A stretch of DNA of 64,000 nt, taken from positions 62,001-126,000 of the forward strand of contig NZ_LNQV01000002.1 of assembly GCF_001515305.1 (NCBI RefSeq), written 5' to 3'. Origin of the DNA: Aquitalea pelogenes. GTDB taxonomy: Bacteria > Pseudomonadota > Gammaproteobacteria > Burkholderiales > Chromobacteriaceae. Below, one piece after another: positions 9,703 to 19,009 of the stretch. Below the pieces are notes generated by a model, which was not told where the DNA came from, made no database searches, and saw nothing but the letters and a program-made list of their open reading frames with translations. Position numbers and translations under genes: made by a program. The first letter of the stretch is position 1. Every line of letters starts with the position of its first letter.

Positions 9703-10743
9703 ATGAAACAGTCTGTACGTCTGGTCGCTTCGCTGGCCTTGTCCGCCGGCTTTGTTGCTGGCGCAGCCATGGCAGCCGACATCACCGGCGCCGGCGCTAC
9801 TTTCCCCTACCCCTTGTACGCTAAGTGGGCCACTTCCTACAAGGCAACCACCAGCAACAACATGAACTACCAGTCCATCGGCTCTGGTGGCGGCATCAAG
9901 CAAATCCAGTCCAAGACTGTTGATTTCGGTGCTTCCGACATGCCCTTGAAGGCTGAAGAGCTGGAAAAATCCGGCCTGACCCAGTTCCCGACCGTGATCG
10001 GTGGTGTTGTGCCGGTAATCAATGTACCTGGTATCGCCGCAGGTCAGGTAAAGTTTACCGGCCCGTTGCTGGCTGACATTTTCCTGGGCAAGGTTGCCAA
10101 GTGGAATGACCCGGCAATCGCCAGCCTGAACCCGGGCGTCAAGCTGCCGGATCAGAAAATCACCGTGGTACGTCGTTCCGACGGTTCCGGTACCAGCTTC
10201 ATCTTCACCAACTACCTGTCCAAGGTTTCCAGCGAATGGTCCAGCAAGGTTGGTTCCAACACCGCCGTGAACTGGCCGACTGGTGTGGGTGGCAAGGGTA
10301 ATGAAGGCGTAGCCAACTATGTAACCCGCATCAAGGGCGCCATCGGTTATGTTGAATATGCCTACGCCAAGCAAAACAAACTGACTTACGGTCAACTGAA
10401 GAATGAATCCGGCAACTTTGTTGCTCCGGACGAAAAGACCTTCAAGGCTGCCGCTGCGAATGCAGACTGGAAAAAGGCTCCTGGTTTCTACCTGATCCTT
10501 ACCAATCAGCCGGGCAAGGATAGCTGGCCGATTTCCGGTGCCACTTTCATCCTGATGCACAAGAAGCAGGACAAGCCGGCACAGGGCACCGAAGTACTGA
10601 AGTTCTTCGACTGGGCTTACAAGAATGGCGACAAGACCGCACTGGATCTGGACTACATCCCGATGCCGGATAGCGTGAAGACCGTGATTCGTACCAGCTG
10701 GAAGCAGATTACCGACGCTAGCGGTAAGCCGGTCTTTAACTGA
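9703..10743 (+). CDS. pstS: Phosphate ABC transporter substrate-binding protein PstS
   Basis: Periplasmic phosphate-binding protein, 346 aa. It has a signal peptide ([16 protein letters not shown]..., cleavage likely after AMA at residue 24) followed by the family N-terminus [17 protein letters not shown]. Phosphate-contacting stretches [17 protein letters not shown] and RSDGSGTSF are present. The ribosome site CAGGAG is 6 bp upstream of ATG. It leads the pstSCAB operon; a hairpin between pstS and pstC probably makes PstS more abundant than the membrane subunits. Confidence 0.96.
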   Translation: MKQSVRLVASLALSAGFVAGAAMAADITGAGATFPYPLYAKWATSYKATTSNNMNYQSIGSGGGIKQIQSKTVDFGASDMPLKAEELEKSGLTQFPTVIGGVVPVINVPGIAAGQVKFTGPLLADIFLGKVAKWNDPAIASLNPGVKLPDQKITVVRRSDGSGTSFIFTNYLSKVSSEWSSKVGSNTAVNWPTGVGGKGNEGVANYVTRIKGAIGYVEYAYAKQNKLTYGQLKNESGNFVAPDEKTFKAAAANADWKKAPGFYLILTNQPGKDSWPISGATFILMHKKQDKPAQGTEVLKFFDWAYKNGDKTALDLDYIPMPDSVKTVIRTSWKQITDASGKPVFN

Positions 10744-10808
10744 TAACAATCTGGCTACAACGAATGAGCGTGCTTGTTGTGCACCTTTCAGAGAGTTGTA
10801 GCCGCAAG

Positions 10809-10834
10809 GCCGGGGCTTACCACCCCGGCTTTTT
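10809..10834 (+). terminator. Hairpin with T-run between pstS and pstC
   Basis: GCCGGGG (10809-10815) pairs with CCCCGGC (10823-10829) across a 7-nt loop and is followed by TTTTT. It is likely a partial terminator that sets higher pstS than pstCAB expression, because the downstream genes need read-through. Confidence 0.7.
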
Positions 10835-10860
10835 GTCTGAGACGCGACCGAGTATCCCTC

Positions 10861-11823
10861 ATGGAAAAGTTCAGCAATAACCAGCAAATGCAGCGGCAAC
10901 TGCTGCTAGACAATCTGTTCAGAATAGCCACGCGCTGCTTTGCCTTTCTGGTACTGGCCTTGCTGGTGGGCATTCTGATCTCCCTGATCATTGGTGCCAT
11001 GCCCAGCCTGAGCAAGTTTGGCTGGGGTTTCCTGACCGATAGCGACTGGGATCCGGTAGCACAGAAATTCGGTGCACTGGTGCCGGTGTTCGGCACGCTG
11101 GCCACCTCTTTCATTGCCTTGCTGATTGGCGTGCCGGTCAGCTTCGGTATTGCGGTATTCCTGACCGAGCTGTGTCCGAATGTACTCAAGCGTCCGCTGG
11201 GTATTGCCGTCGAACTGCTGGCAGGCATTCCGTCCATCATTTACGGCATGTGGGGCCTGTTTGTGTTTGCCCCGATGTTTGCCGACCATATCCAGCCGAT
11301 GCTGATTGACAACCTGGGTGACATTCCGTTGATCGGTCTGTTGTTCCAGGGTGCGCCGATGGGCATCGGTGTGTTTACTGCCGGCCTGATCCTGGCCGTG
11401 ATGGTGATTCCGTTCATCGCATCCGTGATGCGTGATGTGTTTGAAGTGGTACCCACCATGCTCAAGGAATCTGCCTACGGCCTGGGCTCCACTACCTGGG
11501 AAGTCGTGCGTTACGTGGTTCTGCCCTACACCAAGACCGGTGTGGTCGGTGGCATCATGCTGGGCCTTGGCCGTGCACTGGGTGAAACCATGGCAGTGAC
11601 CTTCGTCATCGGTAACTCTTCCCGTTTTGCCGTCGGCCTGTTCGAACCGGGTCAGTCGATTTCTTCCGCACTGGCCAATGAATTTGCCGAAGCCACCGGA
11701 GAATTCCACATGGCTTCGTTGATCGAGCTGGGCTTGATCCTGTTTTTCATCACCTTCGTCGTACTGGCCTGTGCCAAACTCCTGTTACTGCGCCTGCAGA
11801 AACAGGAAGGCAAGGCATCCTGA
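10861..11823 (+). CDS. pstC: Phosphate ABC transporter permease PstC
   Basis: One of the two inner-membrane permease subunits for high-affinity phosphate uptake, 320 aa with about six membrane segments. The permease coupling-loop motif is visible near [22 protein letters not shown]. The frame is open from 10774, but the ATG at 10861 ([13 protein letters not shown]) avoids the terminator hairpin and gives the expected length. The ribosome site is weak. It is followed 15 bp later by pstA. Confidence 0.94.
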   Translation: MEKFSNNQQMQRQLLLDNLFRIATRCFAFLVLALLVGILISLIIGAMPSLSKFGWGFLTDSDWDPVAQKFGALVPVFGTLATSFIALLIGVPVSFGIAVFLTELCPNVLKRPLGIAVELLAGIPSIIYGMWGLFVFAPMFADHIQPMLIDNLGDIPLIGLLFQGAPMGIGVFTAGLILAVMVIPFIASVMRDVFEVVPTMLKESAYGLGSTTWEVVRYVVLPYTKTGVVGGIMLGLGRALGETMAVTFVIGNSSRFAVGLFEPGQSISSALANEFAEATGEFHMASLIELGLILFFITFVVLACAKLLLLRLQKQEGKAS

Positions 11824-11838
11824 CAAGGCGCCAACACC

Positions 11839-12750
11839 ATGACCAACAGTACCATCAGCGAATCCGTGAAACTGCAGGGTCGCAGCGAAAGCAGCAGCAC
11901 CATGAATACTTCGATCTATCGTCGCCGTCGCCTGGTGAATGCCTTCAACATGGGGGCCTCCACCCTTACCATGGCCTTTGGCCTGTTCTGGTTGCTGTGG
12001 ATTCTGTTCACACTGCTGCAGCACGGCCTGTCCGGCCTGAGCCTGCAGGCATTCACGCAGAGCACGCCGCCACCAGGCAGCCAGGGGGGCCTCGCCAATG
12101 CCATTTACGGCAGCCTGATGATGACCTTGTTCGGCACCGTGATCGGCACACCGATCGGCATTCTGGCTGGCATCTATCTGGCGGAATTCGGTCAGCGTGG
12201 CTGGCTGGCACCCACCACCCGCTTCATCAACGACATCCTGCTGTCGGCACCGTCCATCGTGATCGGCCTGTTCGTGTATGAAGTTTATGTGGTCAGCGTT
12301 GGTCACTTCTCCGGCTGGGCTGGTGCCTTCGCGCTGGCCCTGCTGGTGATTCCGGTAGTAGTGCGTACCACCGAAAACATGCTGCGCCTGGTTCCCAACA
12401 CCCTGCGTGAAGCTGCTGCAGCACTGGGCACGCCGCAATGGAAAATCACCCTGTATGTGACGCTGCGTTCGGCCAAGGCCGGGGTGCTGACCGGCATCTT
12501 GCTGGCGGTGGCACGGATTTCCGGTGAAACCGCACCGCTGCTGTTTACTGCCCTGAACAACCAGTTCTTCAACAACAACATGAACCAGCCGATGGCCAAC
12601 CTGCCCATCGTGATTTTCCAGTTCGCCATGAGCCCGTACGAAGACTGGCACACCCTGGCCTGGACTGGTGCTTTGCTGATTACCCTGAGCGTGCTGACGC
12701 TTAATATCCTTGCCCGCTGGATGGGCAGCCAGAAAACCCAATCGCATTAA
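11839..12750 (+). CDS. pstA: Phosphate ABC transporter permease PstA
   Basis: Second permease subunit of the Pst system, 303 aa, about six membrane helices. The coupling loop is seen at [19 protein letters not shown], and the segment [12 protein letters not shown] is typical of PstA. The start at 11839 has AAGG upstream. An internal ATG at 11902 has no ribosome site. It pairs with PstC in the membrane, with ATP supplied by PstB encoded 3 bp downstream. Confidence 0.94.
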   Translation: MTNSTISESVKLQGRSESSSTMNTSIYRRRRLVNAFNMGASTLTMAFGLFWLLWILFTLLQHGLSGLSLQAFTQSTPPPGSQGGLANAIYGSLMMTLFGTVIGTPIGILAGIYLAEFGQRGWLAPTTRFINDILLSAPSIVIGLFVYEVYVVSVGHFSGWAGAFALALLVIPVVVRTTENMLRLVPNTLREAAAALGTPQWKITLYVTLRSAKAGVLTGILLAVARISGETAPLLFTALNNQFFNNNMNQPMANLPIVIFQFAMSPYEDWHTLAWTGALLITLSVLTLNILARWMGSQKTQSH

Positions 12751-12753
12751 GGC

Positions 12754-13527
12754 ATGACGACAATGGCTGATAACAACGTCAAGCTTCAGGTCAAGAATCT
12801 GAACTTCTTTTACGGTAATTTCCACGCATTGAAGAACATCAATCTGGAGATTGCACCGCGCATGGTCACGGCCTTCATCGGCCCTTCCGGCTGTGGCAAA
12901 TCCACCCTGCTGCGCACCTTCAACCGCATGTACGAGCTGTATCCGGGCCTGCGTTCGGAAGGCGAAATCCTGCTGGACGGGCATAACATCCTGGGCCGCG
13001 ATGTGGATATCAACCTCTTGCGCGCCAAGGTGGGCATGGTGTTCCAGAAGCCCACTCCGTTCCCGATGTCCATCTACGACAACATTACCTTCGGGGTGAA
13101 GTTGTACGAAAAACTGGCCAAGACCGAGATGGACGACCGCGTGGAATGGGCCTTGCGCAAGGCTGCGCTGTGGGATGAGGTGAAGGACAAGCTGAAGCAA
13201 TCCGGCAACTCGCTGTCCGGTGGCCAGCAACAGCGTCTGTGCATTGCACGTGCCGTGGCATCCCGCCCGGAGGTATTGCTGCTGGATGAACCGACGTCGG
13301 CACTGGACCCGATTTCCACCGCCCACATCGAAGAACTCATTCATGAACTGAAAGAGGACTACACCATCGCCATCGTGACCCACAACATGCAGCAGGCGGC
13401 GCGGGTTTCCGATTTCACCGCCTACATGTATCTGGGTGAACTGGTGGAGTTTGGCGAAACCGACAACATCTTCACCGCGCCCAAACAAAAGGCCACCGAG
13501 GATTACATCACCGGCAAGTTCGGCTGA
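12754..13527 (+). CDS. pstB: Phosphate ABC transporter ATP-binding protein PstB
   Basis: ATPase of the phosphate importer, 257 aa. Walker [10 protein letters not shown] (about residue 43), signature LSGGQQQR (about 152), Walker [12 protein letters not shown] (about 173) and the switch histidine in VTHNMQQA are all intact. Start is ATG at 12754 or the in-frame ATG at 12763 (MADNN). phoU, which often follows pstB, is absent; a terminator and then pit follow instead. Confidence 0.96.
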   Translation: MTTMADNNVKLQVKNLNFFYGNFHALKNINLEIAPRMVTAFIGPSGCGKSTLLRTFNRMYELYPGLRSEGEILLDGHNILGRDVDINLLRAKVGMVFQKPTPFPMSIYDNITFGVKLYEKLAKTEMDDRVEWALRKAALWDEVKDKLKQSGNSLSGGQQQRLCIARAVASRPEVLLLDEPTSALDPISTAHIEELIHELKEDYTIAIVTHNMQQAARVSDFTAYMYLGELVEFGETDNIFTAPKQKATEDYITGKFG

Positions 13528-13540
13528 TCCGCCATTCTCG

Positions 13541-13576
13541 GCCCCCGCAACTGGTTTATCCAGGGCGGGGGCTTTT
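13541..13576 (+). terminator. Rho-independent terminator after pstB
   Basis: GCCCCCGC (13541-13548) pairs with GCGGGGGC (13565-13572), followed by TTTT. It ends the pstSCAB transcript. Confidence 0.8.
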
Positions 13577-13633
13577 GCATTCCGCCCCATTTTGCCCGCC
13601 ATTATTCCAGATGATTTTGGCTTGGGACGCCTG

Positions 13634-13708
13634 AAAAAACCGGCGAAAACAGACACCTGTCAAGCAAGCTGTCAGTTGCGCAGCGGGAAAACGACAAGCC
13701 GGTTTTTT
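13634..13708 (+). promoter_or_regulatory. Long inverted repeat enclosing paired CTGTCA motifs upstream of pit
   Basis: AAAAAACCGGC (13634-13644) is the perfect reverse complement of GCCGGTTTTTT (13698-13708). In the 53-nt loop two exact CTGTCA hexamers occur at 13657-13662 and 13669-13674. CTGTCA is the Pho-box half-site, but here the period is 12 rather than 11 bp. The right arm continues as a T-run, so the structure could also terminate transcription. The role is uncertain. Confidence 0.4.
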
Positions 13709-13782
13709 TTTGGTTCATTTACTTGACGCACGAAGGTCTGGACACAACAATCCCGGCTTTCCTTAACACGATTTTCATGATC

Positions 13783-15242
13783 ATGCTGGACCTCTTTGCA
13801 GGGCTGGACACCCATGTGGCCATCACCCTGATCTTGTCGCTGGGCTTTGTCCTGGCCTTCGAGTTCATCAACGGTTTCCACGATACGGCCAACGCTGTTG
13901 CCACCGTCATTTACACTCAATCGATGAAGCCACGCCTGGCGGTATTTGCCTCCGGTGTTTTCAACTTTCTGGGTGTTCTGACCGGGGGGCTGGCGGTTGC
14001 CTATGCCATTGTTCATTTGCTGCCGGTTGATTTGCTGGTATCAGTCAATACCGCCCGTGGCATGGCCATGGTGTTTGCCTTGCTGACTGCTGCCATTGCC
14101 TGGAATCTGGGTACCTGGTATTTCGGTTTGCCAGCTTCCAGCTCGCACACCCTGATCGGCGCCATCCTCGGCGTTGGCCTGGCCAATTGCCTGATCAACG
14201 GCACCCCTCTGTCGCAGGGCGTGAACTGGGGCAAGGCCATCGATGTGGGTTTGTCGCTGTTGTGCTCGCCGCTGGTCGGTGCACTGCTGTCCGGTCTGCT
14301 GGTGATTGCCCTGCGCCGCTCCCGTCCGCAAAGCAATATGCACAAGACGCCCTTCCAGCGTCAGCAGGTGGAAGGCCGCAAGCATCCACCGTTCTGGATG
14401 CGCTTCATGCTGATCGTCAGCTCCATGGGTGTCAGCTTCTCGCACGGTTCCAATGACGGCCAGAAGGGTGTCGGCCTGATCATGCTGGTTCTCATTGGCA
14501 TTGTCCCGGCCAAATACGTGCTGAATCTGGACAGTACTCCTTACCAGATCGAACGCACCCGTGACGCGGCCCTGCATTTGCAGCAGTTCTACAATCGTCA
14601 CCAGACCGCGCTGGACGCCATGTTCAAGCCATCGGCGGCAGGCAGCAATGTGCATGACTGTCGCCGCGTGACACCTTGCGCACTGCCGACAACCTGATTA
14701 CTGCATTGGGCGATGGCAGCACCTATCGCAACCTGCCGGATAGCAAGCGCTGGGATGTACGTACCGACCTGCTGTGTCTGGATGATGCAGCCAAGAAGGC
14801 CGGCTCGCTGCCTAACCTGAGTGCGGATGACAAGCAGCTGCTGAGTAATCTGCGCAAGGACCTGACCGTTACCACCGAATACGCGCCCACTTGGGTGATC
14901 ATTGCCGTGGCGCTGGCGCTGGGCGGCGGCACTATGATTGGCTGGCGTCGCGTGGTGAAGACTGTCGGCGAAGGCATTGGCAAGAAGGACATGACCTACG
15001 CTCAGGGCATGTCGGCACAGCTGACTGCGGCGGTCTCCATTGGTCTGGCCAGTCAGTTTGGCCTGCCGGTTTCCACCACCCATGTTTTGTCCAGCGGCGT
15101 GGCGGGCACCATGGTGGCTGACAAGGCCGGCCTGCAATGGTCGACCGTGCGCTCCATCCTGCTGGCCTGGTTGTTTACCATGCCGGTTGCCATGCTGCTG
15201 TCGGGCAGCCTGTACTACCTGGCCAGCAACTGGCTCAAGTAA
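13783..15242 (+). pseudogene. pit: Low-affinity inorganic phosphate transporter Pit, frameshifted
   Basis: Inner-membrane phosphate/H+ symporter family. The first part (to 14697) contains EFINGFHDTANAVATVIYT and LPASSSHTLIGA. The second part, in another frame (about 14664-15242), contains MIGWRRVVKTVGEGIGKKDM and LPVSTTHVLSSGVAGTM. Together they give about 486 aa, the normal size. The frames join if two bases (CG, within 14665-14668) are removed, which yields CRRDTLRTADNLI. The sequence therefore has either a 2-bp insertion or a sequencing error. The start ATG at 13783 (MLDLFAGLDTH) matches the family; ATG at 13777 is also possible. Confidence 0.85.
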
Positions 15243-15270
15243 GCCCTGTTGCTTCGACATTGCCTGAAAA

Positions 15271-15291
15271 GCCGCCAGAGGGCGGCTTTTT
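15271..15291 (+). terminator. Rho-independent terminator after pit
   Basis: GCCGCC (15271-15276), loop AGAG, GGCGGC (15281-15286), then TTTTT. It lies 28 bp beyond the pit stop. Confidence 0.8.
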
Positions 15292-15317
15292 CTATGATGG
15301 GCATCATGATCTGTAGA

Positions 15318-15335
15318 GTTTGATCATGATCAAAC
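15318..15335 (+). promoter_or_regulatory. Perfect FNR/CRP-family box
   Basis: GTTTGATCATGATCAAAC is an 18-bp perfect palindrome whose core TTGAT-CATG-ATCAA (15320-15333) matches the FNR/ANR consensus TTGATNNNNATCAA at every fixed position. Its centre is exactly -61.5 relative to the start predicted from the promoter at 15352-15381, the classic class I activator position. Confidence 0.65.
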
Positions 15336-15351
15336 AGCAAACAAAACACCA

Positions 15352-15381
15352 TTGATTCGTTATTTAATTATTTGCTAATAT
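15352..15381 (+). promoter_or_regulatory. Predicted sigma-70 promoter of orphan sRNA
   Basis: TTGATT (15352-15357), an 18-bp AT-rich spacer and TAATAT (15376-15381). The predicted start is G15388. It lies just downstream of the FNR box and upstream of an orphan plus-strand terminator. Confidence 0.5.
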
Positions 15382-15387
15382 TAACTC

Positions 15388-15466
15388 GCTTCATCATGGT
15401 TTCTCCTTTGTTGTTTGCAGCAATCCCTTGACGCCTCATTCCAGTCGGAATGGGGCGCTTTTTTGG
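15388..15466 (+). ncRNA. Candidate FNR-activated small RNA
   Basis: Predicted transcript of about 79 nt between the promoter at 15352-15381 and a strong terminator: CGCCTCATTCC (15432-15442) pairs with GGAATGGGGCG (15447-15457) with one G-U pair, loop AGTC, then CTTTTTT. The pit gene has its own terminator upstream, and recG is on the other strand, so this terminator serves no known gene. The 5' part is pyrimidine-rich and contains TTTCTCCTTTG, complementary to Shine-Dalgarno sequences, as in many base-pairing sRNAs. The logic resembles the FNR-induced sRNAs AniS/FnrS of Neisseria. An 11-codon frame at 15396 lacks a ribosome site. Confidence 0.5.
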
Positions 15467-15499
15467 CTGATGGCAGGAAAAACAGCAAACCGGGGGACT

Positions 15500-17548
15500 T
15501 CAGGCCTTGAGGTATTGCTCGCGTCCGGACAGCCAGCGTTCCAGATGCGCCTCTGCCGCTTCCGGCCAGCGTTGCAGTACTTCTGGTGCCAGCTCACGGG
15601 CTGCTTCCAGCAGCTCGATATCTTCTTCCAGGTTGGCAAAACGCAACATCGGCACACCGCTTTGCCGTGCACCGAGAAACTCACCCGGCCCGCGTATCAG
15701 CAAATCCTGCCGGGCAATCTCGAAGCCATCCACATTCTCGTAAATCACTTTCAGGCGCGCCTTGGCCAGCTCTGACAGTGGATTCTCAAACAGCAGCATG
15801 CAGACACTGCGTGCGCTGCCGCGCCCAACCCGACCACGCAGCTGGTGCAACTGCGACAAGCCCATGCGCTCGGCGTGTTCAATCACCATCAGGCTGGCAT
15901 TGGGCACATCCACGCCAACTTCAATGACGGTGGTAGCCACCAGTACATGCAGCTCCCGACTGGTAAAAGCAGCCATCACCGCTGCTTTTTCGTCCGGCTT
16001 CATGCGGCCATGCACCAGGCCAACTTTCCACTGTGCCAGCTGGGCGGCCAGCACCCGATGGGTATCCACCGCTGTTTGCAATTGCAAGGTTTCCGACTCT
16101 TCAATCAAGGGACATACCCAGTACACCTGCTGGCCTTCGCTGCAGGTCTTGTGGACATAGTCGATGACTTCTTCGCGCCGGCTGCTGTTGATCAGCTTGG
16201 TGACGATGGGGGTGCGGCCCGGTGGCAATTCATCAATGACGGACACATCCAGATCGGCATAGAAGCTCATGGCCAGAGTACGCGGTATCGGCGTGGCCGA
16301 CATCATCAGCTGATGGGGCTCCTGCCCCTTTTGCTTGAGTGCCAGCCGCTGCCCGACACCAAAGCGGTGTTGCTCGTCTACAATGACCAGCCCCAGCCGG
16401 GAAAAGCTGACGCCATCCTGAAACAAGGCATGGGTGCCAACTGCCAGTTGGGCTTCGCCATTGGCCATCTGTAGCAGCGACTGCTCCTTCTGCTTTTTGC
16501 GCAGACTGCCGGATAACCAGCATACGGTCAGTCCCAGCGGCTCCAGCCAGCCGGACAGCTTGCGGTAATGCTGCTCTGCCAGGATTTCGGTGGGTGCCAT
16601 CAGCGCCACCTGAAAACCGGCCTCAATGGCGGTCAGCGCCGCCAGAGCAGCCACCACCGTCTTGCCGCTGCCCACATCTCCCTGCAGCAAACGATGCATG
16701 GGGTGCGACTGCGCCAGGTCGGCATCGATTTCAGCCAGTACTTTTTGCTGTGCACGGGTCAGCGCAAAGGGCAGCGTGGCCAACATGGCTTGTCGCAGCT
16801 GGCCATTGCCCCGGATGGCGGCTGCCTGCCCTTGCCGGCGGGCGCGATAGGCCAGCCGCATGGAAAGCTGTTGTGCCATCAGTTCGTCGAATTTCAGCCG
16901 CTGCCATGCCGGCAGGCCTGGCTCGGACAGCTGGCTGGCACTGTATTCCGGCGGCGGAGAATGCAAGAGCTGCACGGCATCGGCGAAGCTTTGCAGGCCC
17001 AGCCGGGCCATCACCGGCTCTGGCAAGGTTTCCGGCAGCGGCAAGGCCTTGAGTTCCTGGCGGATGAGCTTGCGCAGCATGGGCTGGGTGACGCCATTGA
17101 CCGTGGGATAGACCGGTGTCAGGCTTTCCGCCAGCGGGCTGCCTTCGACCACCTCGCGGGTTTTGGGATGCACCATCTCGTCGCCATGAAAGCCACGACG
17201 GATTTCGCCCATGGCGCGAATCAACACACCATCGGCAAATTGCTTGAGCTGGCTGGGATAAAAATGGATGAAGCGCAATACCAGCACGCCGCTGGCATCC
17301 TCCAGGCGTACCATCAACTGCTTGCGCGGGCGGAACTGCACTTCATGACTGATGACCCGTCCTTCCACCAGTACAGGCTGCCCATACGGAGCAGCGCCAA
17401 TCGGATAGAGATGGGTTTCGTCTTCGTAACGCAATGGCAGGTGCAAGACCAGATCGAGGCGACGGCGCAGGCCGAGCTTGTCCAGCTTCTTGGCCAGAGC
17501 GGGGGCCACATTCAGTGGCTGGTTGGCGAGGTCGTTGGCGTGGGTCAT
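15500..17548 (-). CDS. recG: ATP-dependent DNA helicase RecG
   Basis: Helicase that remodels stalled replication forks and branched DNA, 682 aa. An N-terminal wedge/OB region is followed by helicase motifs: Walker A GDVGSGKTVVA near residue 295, the DEAH-like DEQHRFGVGQR near 393, SATPIPRTLA near 425 and QLRGRVGRG near 580. The frame is open to 17584, but the ATG at 17548 (MTHANDLANQPLNV) gives the normal length. It stands alone between the candidate sRNA and the DUF2147 gene. Confidence 0.95.
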   Translation of the reverse strand: MTHANDLANQPLNVAPALAKKLDKLGLRRRLDLVLHLPLRYEDETHLYPIGAAPYGQPVLVEGRVISHEVQFRPRKQLMVRLEDASGVLVLRFIHFYPSQLKQFADGVLIRAMGEIRRGFHGDEMVHPKTREVVEGSPLAESLTPVYPTVNGVTQPMLRKLIRQELKALPLPETLPEPVMARLGLQSFADAVQLLHSPPPEYSASQLSEPGLPAWQRLKFDELMAQQLSMRLAYRARRQGQAAAIRGNGQLRQAMLATLPFALTRAQQKVLAEIDADLAQSHPMHRLLQGDVGSGKTVVAALAALTAIEAGFQVALMAPTEILAEQHYRKLSGWLEPLGLTVCWLSGSLRKKQKEQSLLQMANGEAQLAVGTHALFQDGVSFSRLGLVIVDEQHRFGVGQRLALKQKGQEPHQLMMSATPIPRTLAMSFYADLDVSVIDELPPGRTPIVTKLINSSRREEVIDYVHKTCSEGQQVYWVCPLIEESETLQLQTAVDTHRVLAAQLAQWKVGLVHGRMKPDEKAAVMAAFTSRELHVLVATTVIEVGVDVPNASLMVIEHAERMGLSQLHQLRGRVGRGSARSVCMLLFENPLSELAKARLKVIYENVDGFEIARQDLLIRGPGEFLGARQSGVPMLRFANLEEDIELLEAARELAPEVLQRWPEAAEAHLERWLSGREQYLKA

Positions 17549-17563
17549 CAACAGCGATTGTAA

Positions 17564-17591
17564 CCAAAAAACAGGGCGGCGCACCGCCCTG
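17564..17591 (-). terminator. Rho-independent terminator of the DUF2147 gene
   Basis: CAGGGCGG and CCGCCCTG (17572-17579 and 17584-17591) form a stem with loop CGCA. On the minus strand it is followed by TTTTTTGG. Confidence 0.8.
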
Positions 17592-17626
17592 GTACGCCGC
17601 CCTGCCCTGTCCTTGCCGCTGAATGC

Positions 17627-18061
17627 TTACTGGCGTTCCCACACCTGGGTGCGGCCCAGCAGCGAAACGCCCAGGAAGCCGCGTACTTCAAGCTTCTTGC
17701 CGCCGTCCACCAGTTTCATCTTGGCGCTGTATACCTTGCCATTGTGCGGGTCCAGAATCTTGCCGTTGGCCCAGGTATCGCCGTCCTTCTTCAGGCCCCA
17801 CAGAATGGTCATGCCGTTGACCGGCTTGCCCTTGCGCTCGCCATCACACGCTTCGCACACCACATCCGGATTCTGGAACAACTTGACGATCTTGCCGGAC
17901 AATTCGCCATTGGCACCTTCGGCGATCTGCACCACGGCCTTGGCCTGCTTGGTGTCGTCGTCGATGGTTTTCCAGCTGCCAATCGGGCTGTCAGCCCATG
18001 CGGCGTGGGACAGCGCCATGAATCCGACCGCCGCCACAGCGGCTTTCCACAATGTGCTCAT
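17627..18061 (-). CDS. DUF2147 domain secreted protein
   Basis: Protein of 144 aa with a signal peptide (MSTLWKAAVAAVGFMALSHAAWA, cleavage about residue 23) and a DUF2147-like mature part beginning DSPIGSWKTIDDDTKQAKAVV. Typical features of that family seen here are the initial GxWKTIDD motif, CEACDGERKGKPVNGMTI and the C-terminal FLGVSLLGRTQVWER. Members are periplasmic proteins of unclear function with a predicted beta-barrel lipocalin-like fold. It is a single-gene unit with its own terminator. Confidence 0.85.
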   Translation of the reverse strand: MSTLWKAAVAAVGFMALSHAAWADSPIGSWKTIDDDTKQAKAVVQIAEGANGELSGKIVKLFQNPDVVCEACDGERKGKPVNGMTILWGLKKDGDTWANGKILDPHNGKVYSAKMKLVDGGKKLEVRGFLGVSLLGRTQVWERQ

Positions 18062-18160
18062 GATGTTTTTCCTCGTGTTGTTTGTCTTATTGAAACGCTA
18101 GTTTGAAGCTTGGACTCTAGGATGCCAAGGGCTTGGTCAACCGTCAAGCATGGCTCCGGC

Positions 18161-18997
18161 TCACAAGACAAATTCGCCACGCGCCAAAGGAATGACGCAA
18201 CCGCCGACATAAATACGACGCTGCTCATCCACCGTCAAGTGCAATACATTGGGGCGTTGCAGCACTGCCCCCTGCTCCACCCGCCATTGCACAGGATAGG
18301 TCTGATGCAGGCTGCACCAGCCACCCAGATTGGCGCAGGCCGAGCCGGTACCCGGGTCTTCCAGCACCACGCCGTCCTGTTCATAAAACAGGCGCACCGT
18401 GGCAAGGTTGTTGGACACGTGCCACAGATAGGCCACGCTGCGACCGGGATAGAGGCAGGCGTCCCGGACAAACAGTGCCGGGTCTGGCCGGGCGGCCAGA
18501 ACGGCCTCTGCACTAGCTGCGCGGATCAGCAATTGCTCGCTGCCGGTATCCAGCCAGCTGGGGGCTGCGGCAATGGCCGCAGCTGGCAGGCGCAACATGG
18601 CGGCGGCAGCCTCGATGGTCAGCTCAGCAGCGCGCTCCCTGGCAGGATTGGCCTGCAAGATGAACTGCCCGTCCTGATGCCGGATCGGAATCACCCCTGC
18701 ATTGGTTTCCAGCGCAAAGTTCTCGCCCAATTGCCGCTGGTGATACAGCACGGCTGCCGCACCGATGGTTGGGTGTCCGGCAAACGGCAGTTCGTGGGCT
18801 GGCGTAAAAATGCGCAAGCGCGCATCAGCCTCGGTGGAGGGAAAGACAAAAACCGTCTCGGACAAATTCATCTGCCGTGCCAGTGCCTGCATGGTTGCAT
18901 CCGACAGCGCTTGCGCAGCGGTAAATACTGCCAGCGGATTACCGCCAAACGTGGTTTCGGCAAAGACATTGACGATTTCAAACGGTAAACCGGACAT
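18161..18997 (-). CDS. PhzF family isomerase-like protein
   Basis: Protein of 278 aa of the PhzF / diaminopimelate epimerase-like fold. N-terminal VNVFAETTFGGNPLAVF and NLSETVFVFP, with the putative catalytic glutamate in SETVF, and the C-terminal DPGTGSACANLGGW are diagnostic. PhzF itself isomerises a phenazine precursor, but no phenazine genes are nearby, so the substrate is unknown. It is separated from the downstream DUF2147 gene by 99 bp and may share a promoter region with the DUF4124 gene upstream. Confidence 0.85.
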   Translation of the reverse strand: MSGLPFEIVNVFAETTFGGNPLAVFTAAQALSDATMQALARQMNLSETVFVFPSTEADARLRIFTPAHELPFAGHPTIGAAAVLYHQRQLGENFALETNAGVIPIRHQDGQFILQANPARERAAELTIEAAAAMLRLPAAAIAAAPSWLDTGSEQLLIRAASAEAVLAARPDPALFVRDACLYPGRSVAYLWHVSNNLATVRLFYEQDGVVLEDPGTGSACANLGGWCSLHQTYPVQWRVEQGAVLQRPNVLHLTVDEQRRIYVGGCVIPLARGEFVL

Positions 18998-19009
18998 GCA
19001 CCTCTCCCA

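Noticed and set aside
11785-13656. 623-codon minus-strand frame opposite pstA and pstB
   Set aside because: Antisense to genes with intact Walker and permease motifs.
15396-15431. 11-codon peptide frame (MVSPLLFAAIP) inside the candidate sRNA
   Set aside because: No ribosome-binding site, and the terminator follows immediately. It fits non-coding RNA better.
18161-18997. PhzF-like gene considered as part of a phenazine cluster
   Set aside because: No other phenazine genes are nearby, and PhzF-family proteins are widespread with other roles.
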